Assembly: GCF_009380165.1 (NCBI RefSeq)
Contig: NZ_WHUF01000001.1
Location: forward strand, 930,001 to 994,000
DNA from: Rugamonas rivuli
Lineage (GTDB): Bacteria > Pseudomonadota > Gammaproteobacteria > Burkholderiales > Burkholderiaceae_D
Length of the DNA: 64,000 nt
Reading direction: 5' to 3'
Shown one piece after another: positions 49,899-58,420 of this stretch. Positions within the stretch are counted from its first letter, which is position 1, and each line of letters opens with the position of its first letter. A program made the translations under genes and the position numbers. The notes below the pieces were generated by a model. The model saw only the letters and a program-made list of their open reading frames with translations, made no database searches and was not told the origin of the DNA.

Positions 49899-51227
49899 AT
49901 GAACATGAACAAACACCTGATCGCCACCGCCCTCGCCGCCGCCTTCCTCAGCGCGCCTTTCGCCGCCACCGCAGGCGAGGCTGAACTGATGGCCCGTATC
50001 GAAAAGATGGCCGCGGAACTGGAACAGCTGAAGGCTGAACTGAAGGCCAGCGTCAAGAAAACCGAAGCCGTCGAACAGCGCCAGCAAGCCATCGCCGCTG
50101 CCGCGCCTGCGCCTGCACCAGTCGCTGCACGCGCCTCGGCGCCGGCCGCCGAGACCACGCTGGCCGCAGCAGGACCGTCCACCATCTTCGGCGGCTACGG
50201 CGAAGTCAATTACAACCGTCCGACCAAGAACGCCAGCGGCGCGCAGGCCGATGTACGCCGCGCCGTGATCGGCATCGAACACCGCTTCGATCCCAAGACC
50301 AAAGTGGTCGCCGAATTCGAATGGGAACACGCCATCGTCTCCGCCGACGACAAGGGCGAGAGCGAAGTCGAACAGCTGTATGTCGAACGCGAATTCGGCA
50401 ACGGCTTGCGCAGCAAGGTCGGCCTGTACCTGATTCCCATGGGCCTGCTGAACGCCAACCACGAACCGACCGCCTACTACGGCGTCGAGCGCAACTTCGT
50501 CGAAACGGCGATCATCCCGTCGACCTGGCGTGAAGTGGGTGTGAGCCTGTCCGGCGACACCGCCGGCGGCCTGACCTGGGACACCGGCATCACCACCGGT
50601 TTCGATCTGGGCAAATGGGACGCCGCCGGCAGCGACGGCCGCGAATCGCCGCTGGGCTCCATCCACCAGGAAGGCCAGCAGGCCAAGTCGCGCGACCTGA
50701 GCGTGCACGCGGCGCTGAACTGGCGCGGCGTACCGGGCCTGCTGGTGGGCGGCTCCATCTTCACCGGCAAGGCTGGCCACAAGGCCGACGGCTTCACCGC
50801 CAACGATGCACGCATCACCATGTACGACTTGCACACCCGCTACACGCCGGGCCGCTGGGATCTGTCGGCGCTGTACGCGCGCGGCCAGATCAGCAACACC
50901 GAAGCGCTCAACGAAACGCTGGTCGGCAACCCGACGCCGGTACCGAAGAGCTTCGCCGGCTGGTACACCCAGGCCGCGTACCGCCTGCTGGAAGTGGGCG
51001 ACTACACGCTGAGCCCATTCGTGCGCTACGAGCAGTTCAACACCGCGAAGAGCTATGCCGCCGTGCCGCAGGGCTTGGGCGTGGCAGCGTCGCCTGACGA
51101 AAAAGTCACCACCGTCGGCGCCAACCTGAAGGTAGGCGAAGGCGTGGTGCTGAAGGCCGATTACCAGAAGTTCAAGGAAGACAAGTCTCGCGACCGCCTG
51201 AACCTGGGCCTGGGCTTCTCGTACTAA
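49899..51227 (+). CDS. Porin-like outer-membrane protein
   Basis: The 442-residue protein has a signal peptide (about 1-26, ending ATA), a coiled-coil segment rich in Glu/Lys/Leu (about 28-65), an Ala/Pro linker, and a beta-barrel with YGEVNYNRPTKN, FEWEHAIV, VGLYLIPMGLLNANHEP and a final LGLGFSY. It looks like the phosphate-selective porin O/P style, though I cannot confirm the family. The terminal Tyr fits outer-membrane insertion. It is 23 bases after the peroxidase gene and 1 base before the FMN-binding gene, so it is part of the same operon. Confidence 0.72.
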   Translation: MNMNKHLIATALAAAFLSAPFAATAGEAELMARIEKMAAELEQLKAELKASVKKTEAVEQRQQAIAAAAPAPAPVAARASAPAAETTLAAAGPSTIFGGYGEVNYNRPTKNASGAQADVRRAVIGIEHRFDPKTKVVAEFEWEHAIVSADDKGESEVEQLYVEREFGNGLRSKVGLYLIPMGLLNANHEPTAYYGVERNFVETAIIPSTWREVGVSLSGDTAGGLTWDTGITTGFDLGKWDAAGSDGRESPLGSIHQEGQQAKSRDLSVHAALNWRGVPGLLVGGSIFTGKAGHKADGFTANDARITMYDLHTRYTPGRWDLSALYARGQISNTEALNETLVGNPTPVPKSFAGWYTQAAYRLLEVGDYTLSPFVRYEQFNTAKSYAAVPQGLGVAASPDEKVTTVGANLKVGEGVVLKADYQKFKEDKSRDRLNLGLGFSY

Positions 51228-51228
51228 G

Positions 51229-51765
51229 ATGCGCTACCAGCACTGGATACCGCTGGCCGCCTGCGCCATCTGCGCGCCCGCGTTCTCGGCGCAGTACCTG
51301 AACGCGGAGCAGGCGCAGAAGCTGATCTTCCCGGAGGCGACCGCGTTCCGTCCGCAGGACGTGGCGTTGTCGCTGCCGCAGATGCAGCAGGTGGAAAAGC
51401 TGGCCGGCCTGGCCGCGCGCTCGGTCAACTGGCGCGTGGTCGGCGCCTACAACGGCGACAAGCTGCTGGGCTTCATGGTGCTCGACGACGTGATCGGCAA
51501 GTTCGAGCTGATCTCGTATGCGGTCGGCCTCAATCCCGACGCCACCGTGCGCCAGATCGAGATCCTGACCTACCGCGAAAGCCACGGCGGCGAAGTGCGC
51601 CTGCCCGCGTGGCGCCGCCAGTTCACCGGCAAGTCCGCGCAGACGGGCGGCCTGACGGTGGGCGATGGCATCGCCAACATCAGCGGCGCCACCCTCTCCT
51701 GCACCCACCTGACCGACGGCGTGCGGCGCATTGCCGCCGTCGCCCAGGTGGCGCTGAAAAAATGA
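51229..51765 (+). CDS. Exported FMN-binding protein, flavinylation target
   Basis: The 178-residue protein has a signal peptide (about 1-20, ending FSA) and a C-terminal FMN-bind domain with the ISGATLS block; T155 is the expected site of covalent FMN attachment by ApbE. The usual Asp three residues before the Ser is Ala here, so the site is slightly atypical. A partner ApbE gene overlaps it by ATGA, strongly supporting flavinylation. Such proteins carry electrons outside the cytoplasm. Linked membrane and outer-membrane genes suggest use in a reductase. Confidence 0.85.
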   Translation: MRYQHWIPLAACAICAPAFSAQYLNAEQAQKLIFPEATAFRPQDVALSLPQMQQVEKLAGLAARSVNWRVVGAYNGDKLLGFMVLDDVIGKFELISYAVGLNPDATVRQIEILTYRESHGGEVRLPAWRRQFTGKSAQTGGLTVGDGIANISGATLSCTHLTDGVRRIAAVAQVALKK

Positions 51766-52574
51766 TGCGCCGCGCCCAGCCCTGGCTGGGCACCCTGGTC
51801 GATATCACGGCGGACGGCGATCCGCAGGCAGTGTCGCTGGCCTTCGACGACATCGCGCTGGTGCACCGGCTGATGAGTTTTCACGACGCCGCCAGCGACA
51901 TCTCCCGCCTGAACCGCGCGGCGGCCCGTGAGCTGCTGGACGTGCATCCGCATACCTGGCAGGTGCTGCAGCTGGCAGGGCAGATCGGCGAGCTGTCACA
52001 CGGCTTGTTCAACATCGCCTGCGCTCCGAAGCTGGTGGACTGGCGATGCCTGCCGCAGCCGGACAATGCAAACATCCCCTCCTATCAACCGGCGCTGGCC
52101 GTGTACCGCTGCGAGCAGGGCCACCAGGTCCGCAAGCTGGCGGCGGGCTGGGTGGATGTGGGCGGCATCGCCAAAGGCTATGCGGTCGATCTGGCGGTGG
52201 AAGCCTTGCAGCGGGCGGGCGTCGTTGCCGGCTGCGTCAACGCGGGCGGCGATCTGCGCTGCTTCGGTGAGCGAACCTGGCCGGTCGCTGTACGCGACCC
52301 GCTGGAGCCTCGGCGCAGCGGCGCGCAGCTGGAACTGCGCAACGAAGCACTGGCCACATCGGCCGCCTACTTCTCGGCCCGCAGTCATGAGGGTCGGCCA
52401 ATCAGCGCGCTGGTGGACGGCCGCAGCGGCGAGCCGCTGGTGATGGCGACCAGCGCTTCCGTGCGCGCGCCGCGCTGTGCAAACGCCGATGCGCTGACCA
52501 AGGTGGTGCTGGCCAGCGGCGATGCGCACCACGCGGCGCTGGCCGGATTGCAGGCCTCAGCGTTTATAATCTGA
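51762..52574 (+). CDS. apbE: FAD:protein FMN transferase
   Basis: A 270-residue ApbE with RLNRAA, VDVGGIAKGYAVDLA, VNAGGDLRCFG and the terminal metal/active-site block NADALTK. It transfers FMN from FAD to Thr of exported proteins. No export signal or lipobox is evident and it is shorter than typical lipidated ApbE (about 330-350), so either it acts elsewhere or the N-terminus is shortened. The ATG at 51762 forms an ATGA overlap with the FMN-binding gene; a frame from 51609 overlaps it and is rejected. Direct adjacency makes the FMN-binding protein its target. Confidence 0.88.
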   Translation: MMRRAQPWLGTLVDITADGDPQAVSLAFDDIALVHRLMSFHDAASDISRLNRAAARELLDVHPHTWQVLQLAGQIGELSHGLFNIACAPKLVDWRCLPQPDNANIPSYQPALAVYRCEQGHQVRKLAAGWVDVGGIAKGYAVDLAVEALQRAGVVAGCVNAGGDLRCFGERTWPVAVRDPLEPRRSGAQLELRNEALATSAAYFSARSHEGRPISALVDGRSGEPLVMATSASVRAPRCANADALTKVVLASGDAHHAALAGLQASAFII

Positions 52575-52577
52575 GCG

Positions 52578-53042
52578 ATGCACACACACCGTCACCGTCC
52601 CCACATCAACCTGCGCGTCGAACGCTGGCACCGGCGCTGCATCTACGCCAGCTTCGCGGCCCTGCTGCTGAGCGGCGCCGCCTGGCTGCTGGCGCGCTAC
52701 TTCTTCCGGCCGGTCGGCCAGTTCGGCGAAACCATCAATCCATTGGAGCCGTGGTCCATGAAGCTGCATGGCGCCGCCGCGATGGCGATGCTGTTCTTCA
52801 TCGGCAGCCTGATGAACGCGCATATCCGCCGCGCGCTCAAGGCCGGACGCAATCTGCGCACCGGCTGGGGCATGATCGCCGCCATGCTGGCGCTGACCGC
52901 CAGCGGCTTCGGCCTGTACTACCTGGCCGGCGAGAGCGACCGGCCGGCATGGTCGTCGGTGCATTGGGTGATCGGACTGGCCGCCGCGCTGCTGTTCGTA
53001 CTGCACGTAGTGCTGGGCCGCCGCGCCGTGCATCATCCTTAA
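52578..53042 (+). CDS. Small His-containing membrane protein, possible cytochrome b
   Basis: The 154-residue protein has about four membrane segments (about 24-42, 63-80, 95-115 and 128-146). Histidines lie near or in the segments (H64, plus two in VHWVIGLAAALLFVLHVV, 14 apart), a pattern that could ligate haem b, similar to DUF4405/cytochrome b561-like proteins. It follows apbE by 3 bases. One model is that it moves electrons from quinol to the FMN-binding protein. The haem assignment is inference from spacing only. Confidence 0.6.
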   Translation: MHTHRHRPHINLRVERWHRRCIYASFAALLLSGAAWLLARYFFRPVGQFGETINPLEPWSMKLHGAAAMAMLFFIGSLMNAHIRRALKAGRNLRTGWGMIAAMLALTASGFGLYYLAGESDRPAWSSVHWVIGLAAALLFVLHVVLGRRAVHHP

Positions 53043-53057
53043 GCACGGCCGATCTGT

Positions 53058-53447
53058 TCAGGCATCGGCCTCGATGCCGCTCATTTGCAGGGCGATGGCG
53101 AGCGCGGTGTCGGCCGTGGCCAGGTGGGCGTGGAACCACGGCAGCACCAGGCCTACCGCAGCCCTGCCGCTCTTGATGTCACCCATTTCCAGTTGATGCA
53201 AGGTGGCCAGCACGCGGGCGTGCTGCTCGCGATGGCTGCGCAGGGCTGGATAGTCGATCGCCTCCATCAGCGTTTCCTCGTGGCGGAAATCGTCCTCCAG
53301 GCAATCGATCAGTTGGGCCAGGCCGGTGGCGAAGTCCTCGTCCTTGCAGTGTGTCAGCAGTTTGATCTGCTCGGCCAGCGCCTCGTGCGCTTCGTCGAAC
53401 AGCGGTATGCCCAGCGCCATGTCCGGGGTCCAGCCGGTATTGTCCAT
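53058..53447 (-). CDS. Bacteriohaemerythrin
   Basis: The 129-residue protein carries the di-iron haemerythrin ligands: LGIPLFDEAHEAL, FRHEETLM, SHREQHA and a C-terminal WFHAHLATAD. It binds oxygen and may store it or sense it. The ATG at 53447 has GGGAGG 5 bases upstream (a second ATG at 53450 abuts it; a longer frame begins at 53468). A near-consensus FNR box lies about 80 bases upstream. It converges on the membrane gene with 15 bases between. Confidence 0.9.
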   Translation of the reverse strand: MDNTGWTPDMALGIPLFDEAHEALAEQIKLLTHCKDEDFATGLAQLIDCLEDDFRHEETLMEAIDYPALRSHREQHARVLATLHQLEMGDIKSGRAAVGLVLPWFHAHLATADTALAIALQMSGIEADA

Positions 53448-53524
53448 CATGTCCTCCCTGTGGTTCAAGCGGACACGGAACGCGCCGCCAGCACAGACTA
53501 TGGGCGGATGACGCCCCGAAATCC

Positions 53525-53538
53525 ATGATGCAGATCAA
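53525..53538. promoter_or_regulatory. FNR box upstream of the haemerythrin gene
   Basis: ATGAT-GCAG-ATCAA matches the FNR consensus at 9 of 10 positions, centred about 85 bases before the haemerythrin ATG. Oxygen-linked control of an oxygen-binding protein makes biological sense. Confidence 0.55.
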
Positions 53539-53737
53539 AAATCCCCAAGCCGGCGGTCTTCCAGCCGCGACTTCGCCCCGGCGTGGCCTAGTTCGGCGGC
53601 CTGGCCGTGCCCTGGCCGTCGGCGTACATCTTGCCCAAACAGACCGGCAAAAATGAAGGTCTTCAAGCGCGATAGCTCTTTCCTGAGGAGTACAATAAAA
53701 CAAGTTACTCATCCAATTCTACTCCCTGGGGTCGACC

Positions 53738-54484
53738 GTGAGATCTGCCGCCTGCCTGCTACTGTGCGCTGCCCTGATGCACGGGACCACAGCCACTGCG
53801 CGCGACACCATATTGCTCGCCCACCCCTACCCCAAGGAAGCCACTTACGCAGCCCACGTGCTGTCGCTGATCTGCTCGGAAGCCTTCCAACAGTTGAATA
53901 TGGATGTCGAAGTGCGACTGTATCCGCCCTTGCGCGGCGCCCTCGAAGCGGAGGCCGGCAATGTCGATGGCGAGGTCGGCCGGGCCTACACCTACCTCGA
54001 TACCCATCCCCACCTGATACGGGTGGAGCAATCGCTGATCTCCTTCCGGGTGGCTGCTTTTGCGCGGATTCCAGGTTTGCGCATCACCGGTTGGGATAAC
54101 CTGAAAGGTACGCCCTATCGCGTGGAATACCGTAGCGGATACAGCACTTTCAAGGCACGGCTGGAACAAATCCTGCCGCTCCAGCAAATTTCATCGGTGG
54201 TCGACAGCAAGATCGGCCTGCAGAATGTGGCGTTGGGCCGCACAGATGTCTTTATCGATCTTGAGGAAAACGTGCAGCTGCAGCTGGACCGATTGCAGAG
54301 CCGCTACGCCCAAGTCTACAACGCCGGCCTGGTGCAGGACACGCCGGTGTACATCTACCTGCACAAGCGGCATGCGGCCCTGGCGCCGCGCCTGACGGAA
54401 ATATTGTCCAGGATGAAAGCCAGCGGCGCCATCAACCGTCACATCGCCACCGCGCTCAGCGACGAGCATGGCGGCTCGCCATAG
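53738..54484 (+). CDS. Periplasmic solute-binding-like protein
   Basis: The 248-residue protein begins with GTG and has a signal peptide (about 1-21, ending TATA). Its core resembles the type-3 solute-binding fold (LICSEAFQQLNMDVEVRLYPPLRGALEAEAGNVDGEVGRAYTYL) used for amino acids or as a sensor. No transport genes flank it. The upstream region contains no strong ribosome site. It is probably an independent unit; ligand and role are unknown. Confidence 0.65.
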   Translation: MRSAACLLLCAALMHGTTATARDTILLAHPYPKEATYAAHVLSLICSEAFQQLNMDVEVRLYPPLRGALEAEAGNVDGEVGRAYTYLDTHPHLIRVEQSLISFRVAAFARIPGLRITGWDNLKGTPYRVEYRSGYSTFKARLEQILPLQQISSVVDSKIGLQNVALGRTDVFIDLEENVQLQLDRLQSRYAQVYNAGLVQDTPVYIYLHKRHAALAPRLTEILSRMKASGAINRHIATALSDEHGGSP

Positions 54485-54575
54485 TCCCGGCGCGCTTAAA
54501 AGTTGTCGTGAATCAACCTCACTAATTGCTGCCGCGGCTAGGATGTCTCTCGGAAAGCAATTGGAGGGATATCCA

Positions 54576-55067
54576 ATGGGAAAATCAGCTTCGGTCCCGA
54601 ATCGGCCGCTGCCACGGCGCCACCGATCCAGCGGCATTGCCGCGGTCGAGCTCGCCCTCGTCATGCCGACCTTTTTCATCCTGATCGCCTGCACGCTGTT
54701 CTTCGGCCAGGTTCTGCTCGCCTATCAGACCGCGTGCAAGGCATCCCATGACGCGGCGCGCTACCTCTCGTCAGTCTCGGCGATGGATGTGCAGAACCCG
54801 GCCAGGATCGGCGACCACATGACGCTGGCCAGGGCCATCATCACCGAGGAAATGGGATCGCTGATGAGTTCGGGGCCCTATGCCCCCGTTGTTACGATAC
54901 TGTGCGGCGGCATGATATGCAGTGGTTTTTTCACGCCCAGTTCGGTGAATGTCGCCATACAGATATACGTCGCCGACGACGTGTTGCCGGGAATTAGCCT
55001 GAACCTGCTCGGCTTCCCCGCGGTCACGGTCACGGCTACCGCGACGATGCCCTATGTCGGGCGCTGA
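54576..55067 (+). CDS. TadE-like pilus/pseudopilin protein (isolated)
   Basis: The 163-residue protein has the TadE pattern: a short basic N-terminus followed by GIAAVELALVMPTFFILIACTLFFG, a single membrane helix with the conserved Glu. A GGAGGGAT ribosome site lies just before ATG 54576. TadE normally works with a full tad secretion cluster, which is absent here, so this may be a stray minor pilin or part of a distant system. Confidence 0.72.
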   Translation: MGKSASVPNRPLPRRHRSSGIAAVELALVMPTFFILIACTLFFGQVLLAYQTACKASHDAARYLSSVSAMDVQNPARIGDHMTLARAIITEEMGSLMSSGPYAPVVTILCGGMICSGFFTPSSVNVAIQIYVADDVLPGISLNLLGFPAVTVTATATMPYVGR

Positions 55068-55157
55068 TTCATGGCCTGACCTTCAACTATCGGCCAAATA
55101 AGAGTAGCCTGCGATAACCGGCGATAGAACTATGATGGGCTTGCTGGCCGCCGGCAG

Positions 55158-56012
55158 TTATGCCGACGTGATGATGCCATTCAGCTTACGGACTGCTTCC
55201 GGCGGCAGTATCAGATCGGCAGCGGCGGCATTTTGACGCAGGTGGGCAACAGATGAGGTGCCGGGAATCAGCAGGATATTCGGCGAACGTTGCAGCAGCC
55301 AGGCCAGCGCTATCTGCATGGGCGTGGCGCCCAGCTGCGCGGCGACCTCGGACAGGATAGCCGATTGCAGCGGCGAGAATCCACCAAGCGGGAAAAACGG
55401 CACGTAGGCGATACCATCTTTTGCCAGCTCGTCGATCAGTGCGTCGTCGTGGCGGTGAACCAGGTTGTATTGATTCTGCACACAGACAATCGGGGCGATG
55501 CCGCGCGCCTGCCTCACTTGCTGCGCGGTCGCGTTGCTCACGCCAATATGGCGTATCAGGCCGCGATGCTGCAGTTCCGCCAGTGCAGTGATGTGGGCTT
55601 CAATGTCGCCTTCCGCCGGACCCATGACGTCAAACATGAGACGCATGTTCACCACATCAAGTCGTTCCAAACCGAGGTTGCGCAAATTGTCATGCACTGC
55701 TGCTTCCAGCGCCTTCGGCGATTGGGCCGGCTGCCAGGAAGCGCCGGCGCCGCGCGAAGCGCCGATCTTGGTGACGATCACCAGATCGTCCGCGTACGGA
55801 TGCAGCGCTTCGCGGATCAACTCGTTGGTGACATGGGGGCCGTAGAAATCGCTGGTGTCGATGTGATTGATGCCCAGCGCAGCAAGCTCCCTCAGCACGG
55901 CCAGCGCTTCCTCGCGGTTCTTGGGTGGGCCGAAGACGTGCGGGCCCGAGAGCTGCATGGCGCCATAGCCCATGCGGTTGACAGCCAGATCGCCAAGTTG
56001 GAAGGTGTTCAA
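55158..56012 (-). CDS. Aldo/keto reductase (YdbC-like)
   Basis: The 284-residue protein has NADPH-dependent aldo/keto reductase features: GINHIDTSDFYG supplies Asp and Tyr, VIVTKIG the Lys, and the barrel ends LLIPGTSSVAHLRQNAAA. The fourth tetrad position reads VVNMRLM, with Asn where most members have His, as in E. coli YdbC. No ATG is available at the right place: TTG at 56012 has AGGAG 6-7 bases upstream and starts MNTFQLGDL. It is divergent from a LysR gene, its probable regulator. Confidence 0.85.
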   Translation of the reverse strand: MNTFQLGDLAVNRMGYGAMQLSGPHVFGPPKNREEALAVLRELAALGINHIDTSDFYGPHVTNELIREALHPYADDLVIVTKIGASRGAGASWQPAQSPKALEAAVHDNLRNLGLERLDVVNMRLMFDVMGPAEGDIEAHITALAELQHRGLIRHIGVSNATAQQVRQARGIAPIVCVQNQYNLVHRHDDALIDELAKDGIAYVPFFPLGGFSPLQSAILSEVAAQLGATPMQIALAWLLQRSPNILLIPGTSSVAHLRQNAAAADLILPPEAVRKLNGIITSA

Positions 56013-56118
56013 AATGTGCTCCTGAAGGATGGGTTGACGAGCACAGTCTAGGCGCGAAAACTTTGTGCGACAATACATCGCAATGGCACAACTTGTGCCA
56101 AATACAGGACAATCACCG

Positions 56119-57018
56119 ATGGCTGATCTGCAGGATATCGGCGCCTTCGTCGCGGTCGCCAAACACGGCGGTTTTCGCGGCGCCGCGCGCATGACGGGCA
56201 ATAGCGCGTCACAACTGAGCGAAGCGGTGCGACGGCTGGAGGCAGGCCTTGGCGTGCGCCTGCTGAACCGCACCACCCGCAGCGTGGCCACCACCGACGC
56301 CGGCCAGCGCTTGCTGGAGCAACTGATGCCGGCGCTGGGCGCGGTCGAATCCGCGCTGGATGTGGTGAACGGTTTTCGCGACCGCCCGGCTGGCAGGCTG
56401 CGGCTCAACGTGCCGCTCAGCGTATCGAAACTGATCCTGCCGCGCATCATTCCGCCGTTTATCGCCGCGTATCCGGACATCTGTCTGGAGATCATCGTCG
56501 ATGACAGCTTTGTCGATCTGCAGCGCTCCGGCTGCGATGCCGGCGTCCGCTACGAAGAACACATGGAGCTGGATATGGTGGCGATTCCGATTGGACCGCG
56601 CCGACAACGTTTTGCGCTGGCAGCGTCCCCTGGCTATCTGCGACAGCACGGCCTGCCCAAGCGGCCGGAAGACCTGCTGAGACATACTTGCCTGCGCGGG
56701 CGCTTTTCCAGCGGTACCATGCCGGATTGGGAATTCGAGCACAAAGGCAAGAAAGTCGTCATCAAACCGGCCGGTCCGCTGATCGTCAGCCTGGGCGCTG
56801 GCGCCGACTTGAAGGTGGATGCGGCGTTGGCCGGCAGCGGCCTGGTGTACCTGTTTGAAGACTGGCTGAAGCCCTATATGGAGCGCGGTGAACTGGAACC
56901 GGTGCTGGAGCGCTGGTGGCCATCCTTTAACGGTCCCTCGCTGTACTATCCCGGCCGGCGCTATCTGCCGGCGCCGCTGCGCGCGTTTGCGGATTTTATT
57001 CCGACCATGCGCTGGTAG
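56119..57018 (+). CDS. LysR-family regulator of the aldo/keto reductase
   Basis: A 299-residue LysR protein with helix-turn-helix (GGFRGAARMTGNSASQLSEA, about 18-37) and the RLLNRTTRSV linker, followed by an effector domain. The start at 56119 follows AGGAC; an earlier ATG at 56065 is in frame but gives an extended N-terminus. It is divergent from the reductase gene. Inducer unknown. Confidence 0.9.
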   Translation: MADLQDIGAFVAVAKHGGFRGAARMTGNSASQLSEAVRRLEAGLGVRLLNRTTRSVATTDAGQRLLEQLMPALGAVESALDVVNGFRDRPAGRLRLNVPLSVSKLILPRIIPPFIAAYPDICLEIIVDDSFVDLQRSGCDAGVRYEEHMELDMVAIPIGPRRQRFALAASPGYLRQHGLPKRPEDLLRHTCLRGRFSSGTMPDWEFEHKGKKVVIKPAGPLIVSLGAGADLKVDAALAGSGLVYLFEDWLKPYMERGELEPVLERWWPSFNGPSLYYPGRRYLPAPLRAFADFIPTMRW

Positions 57019-57025
57019 GGCCCAA

Positions 57026-57063
57026 AACAAAAAAGGCCTACATCTAAACGATGTAAGCCTTTG
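57026..57063 (-). terminator. Terminator after the tRNA-Val gene
   Basis: On the minus strand, AAAGGCTTACATC and GATGTAGGCCTTT form a long stem (one mismatch) with a 5-base loop and a TTTTTTGTTTT tail. It lies 17 bases after the tRNA 3' end. Confidence 0.85.
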
Positions 57064-57079
57064 ATATCAAACGTATTCT

Positions 57080-57154
57080 TGGTGGGAAGTGCAAGTTTCG
57101 AACTTGCGACCCCTGCAGTGTGAATGCAGTGCTCTACCCCTGAGCTAACCTCCC
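57080..57154 (-). tRNA. tRNA-Val (CAC)
   Basis: The minus strand folds as a cloverleaf: acceptor GGGAGGT/ACTTCCC, D-arm with TAGCTCAGGGGTAGAGCA, anticodon stem CTGCA/TGCAG with loop TTCACAC (anticodon CAC), T-arm GCAAG-TTCGAAA-CTTGC, and encoded CCA at the 3' end. It reads GUG codons. Confidence 0.96.
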
Positions 57155-57214
57155 GAAGCGGGGCGAATTATCGCACACATCGTCCCGACTAGGGAAGACC
57201 CGCAATGAAAATTG

Positions 57215-57931
57215 TCAGCCGGCGGCCGGCGGCGCCGTGGTCGCGGTCCAGATGCACTGGCCCTTGACCGCCTTGTCCAGCCCGGCCAGCGTGGCGGCGT
57301 GCGCCGCCAGCTCGTCTTCCGATGCCGGCATGAAGATGATGTCGGCCAGCGGCACCGGCTCCAGCAGCTCCGCGCCGGCCACCACTTCCTCTTCCGCGTC
57401 CATGCCCAGGCTGTTCTGCCCGCGCGTCATCGCCAGGTAGACGTCGGCCAGCAGCTCGGCATCGAGCAGCGCGCCGTGCAGCTTGCGGTGCGAGTTCGAC
57501 ACGCCATAGCGGTCGCACAAGGCATCGAGCGAGTTGCGCTTGCCCGGGTGGAGTTCCTTGGCCTGCACCAGCGTGTCGATGACGCCGCCGATGTGGCTGC
57601 TGAAGTCCGGCAAGTTCAACAGCTTGAACTCGTGATTCAAAAAGCCCAGATCGAACGGCGCATTGTGGATGATGACTTCGGCGCCCTGGATGTACTCGCG
57701 CAGCTGCTCGACGATCTCGCGGAACTTCGGCTTGTCGCTCAAGAACTCGGTGGTCAGGCCGTGGACGTTCAGCGCGCCCTCTTCCGATTCGCGCTCCGGG
57801 TTGATGTAGAAGTGGAGATTATTCCCCGTCAGCATGCGGTTGTGCAGCTCGACGCAGCCGATCTCCAGGATGCGGTTGCCCAGCTTGGGGTTGATACCGG
57901 TGGTTTCAGTATCGAGTACGATTTGGCGCAT
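57215..57931 (-). CDS. dnaQ: DNA polymerase III epsilon (3'-5' proofreading exonuclease)
   Basis: A 238-residue DEDDh exonuclease: D7 and E9 in VLDTETTG, APFDLGFLNHEF, and the final HGALLDAELLADVYLAM with the conserved His and Asp. The C-terminal region is the segment that binds the polymerase alpha subunit in E. coli. It corrects replication errors. It follows rnhA by 48 bases on the same strand, the arrangement seen in many proteobacteria. Confidence 0.96.
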   Translation of the reverse strand: MRQIVLDTETTGINPKLGNRILEIGCVELHNRMLTGNNLHFYINPERESEEGALNVHGLTTEFLSDKPKFREIVEQLREYIQGAEVIIHNAPFDLGFLNHEFKLLNLPDFSSHIGGVIDTLVQAKELHPGKRNSLDALCDRYGVSNSHRKLHGALLDAELLADVYLAMTRGQNSLGMDAEEEVVAGAELLEPVPLADIIFMPASEDELAAHAATLAGLDKAVKGQCIWTATTAPPAAG

Positions 57932-57979
57932 AGTGTTCCGTGATGAATCTGATCGTCAAGTATAACAGGCTGCGTACGG

Positions 57980-58420
57980 TCAACGGCTGCGGGCCAGCTC
58001 GACGCCGCGGTTGGCCAGCATGTCGGCCCGCTCGTTGCCCGGATGGCCGTTGTGGCCGCGCACCCAGCGCCATTCGACGGTGTGCATGGCCTGGGCGGCG
58101 TCCAGCGCGCGCCACAGGTCTTCGTTCTTGACCGGCTCCTTGGCGGCGGTCTTCCAGCCGCGCGCCTTCCAGCCGTGTATCCATTCGCTGATGCCTTTTT
58201 GCACGTACTGGCTGTCGGTGTGCAGCGTCACCATGCAGGGACGCTTGAGCGCGTTCAGCGCCTCGATCACCGCCTGCAATTCCATGCGGTTGTTGGTGGT
58301 GTCGCGCGTACCGCCGCAAATTTCCTTTTCGGCGCCTTCAGCCACCAGGAATGCGCCCCAGCCGCCGAGGCCGGGATTGCCCTTGCATGCGCCATCCGTA
58401 AAAATCTCTACCTTATCCAT
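57980..58420 (-). CDS. rnhA: Ribonuclease HI
   Basis: A 146-residue RNase H with catalytic D9, E47 and D69 (equivalent to E. coli D10, E48, D70), and NERADMLAN with the fourth Asp. It degrades the RNA of RNA-DNA hybrids. Its start overlaps the methyltransferase stop by 8 bases, so it is translated from the same mRNA. Confidence 0.97.
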   Translation of the reverse strand: MDKVEIFTDGACKGNPGLGGWGAFLVAEGAEKEICGGTRDTTNNRMELQAVIEALNALKRPCMVTLHTDSQYVQKGISEWIHGWKARGWKTAAKEPVKNEDLWRALDAAQAMHTVEWRWVRGHNGHPGNERADMLANRGVELARSR

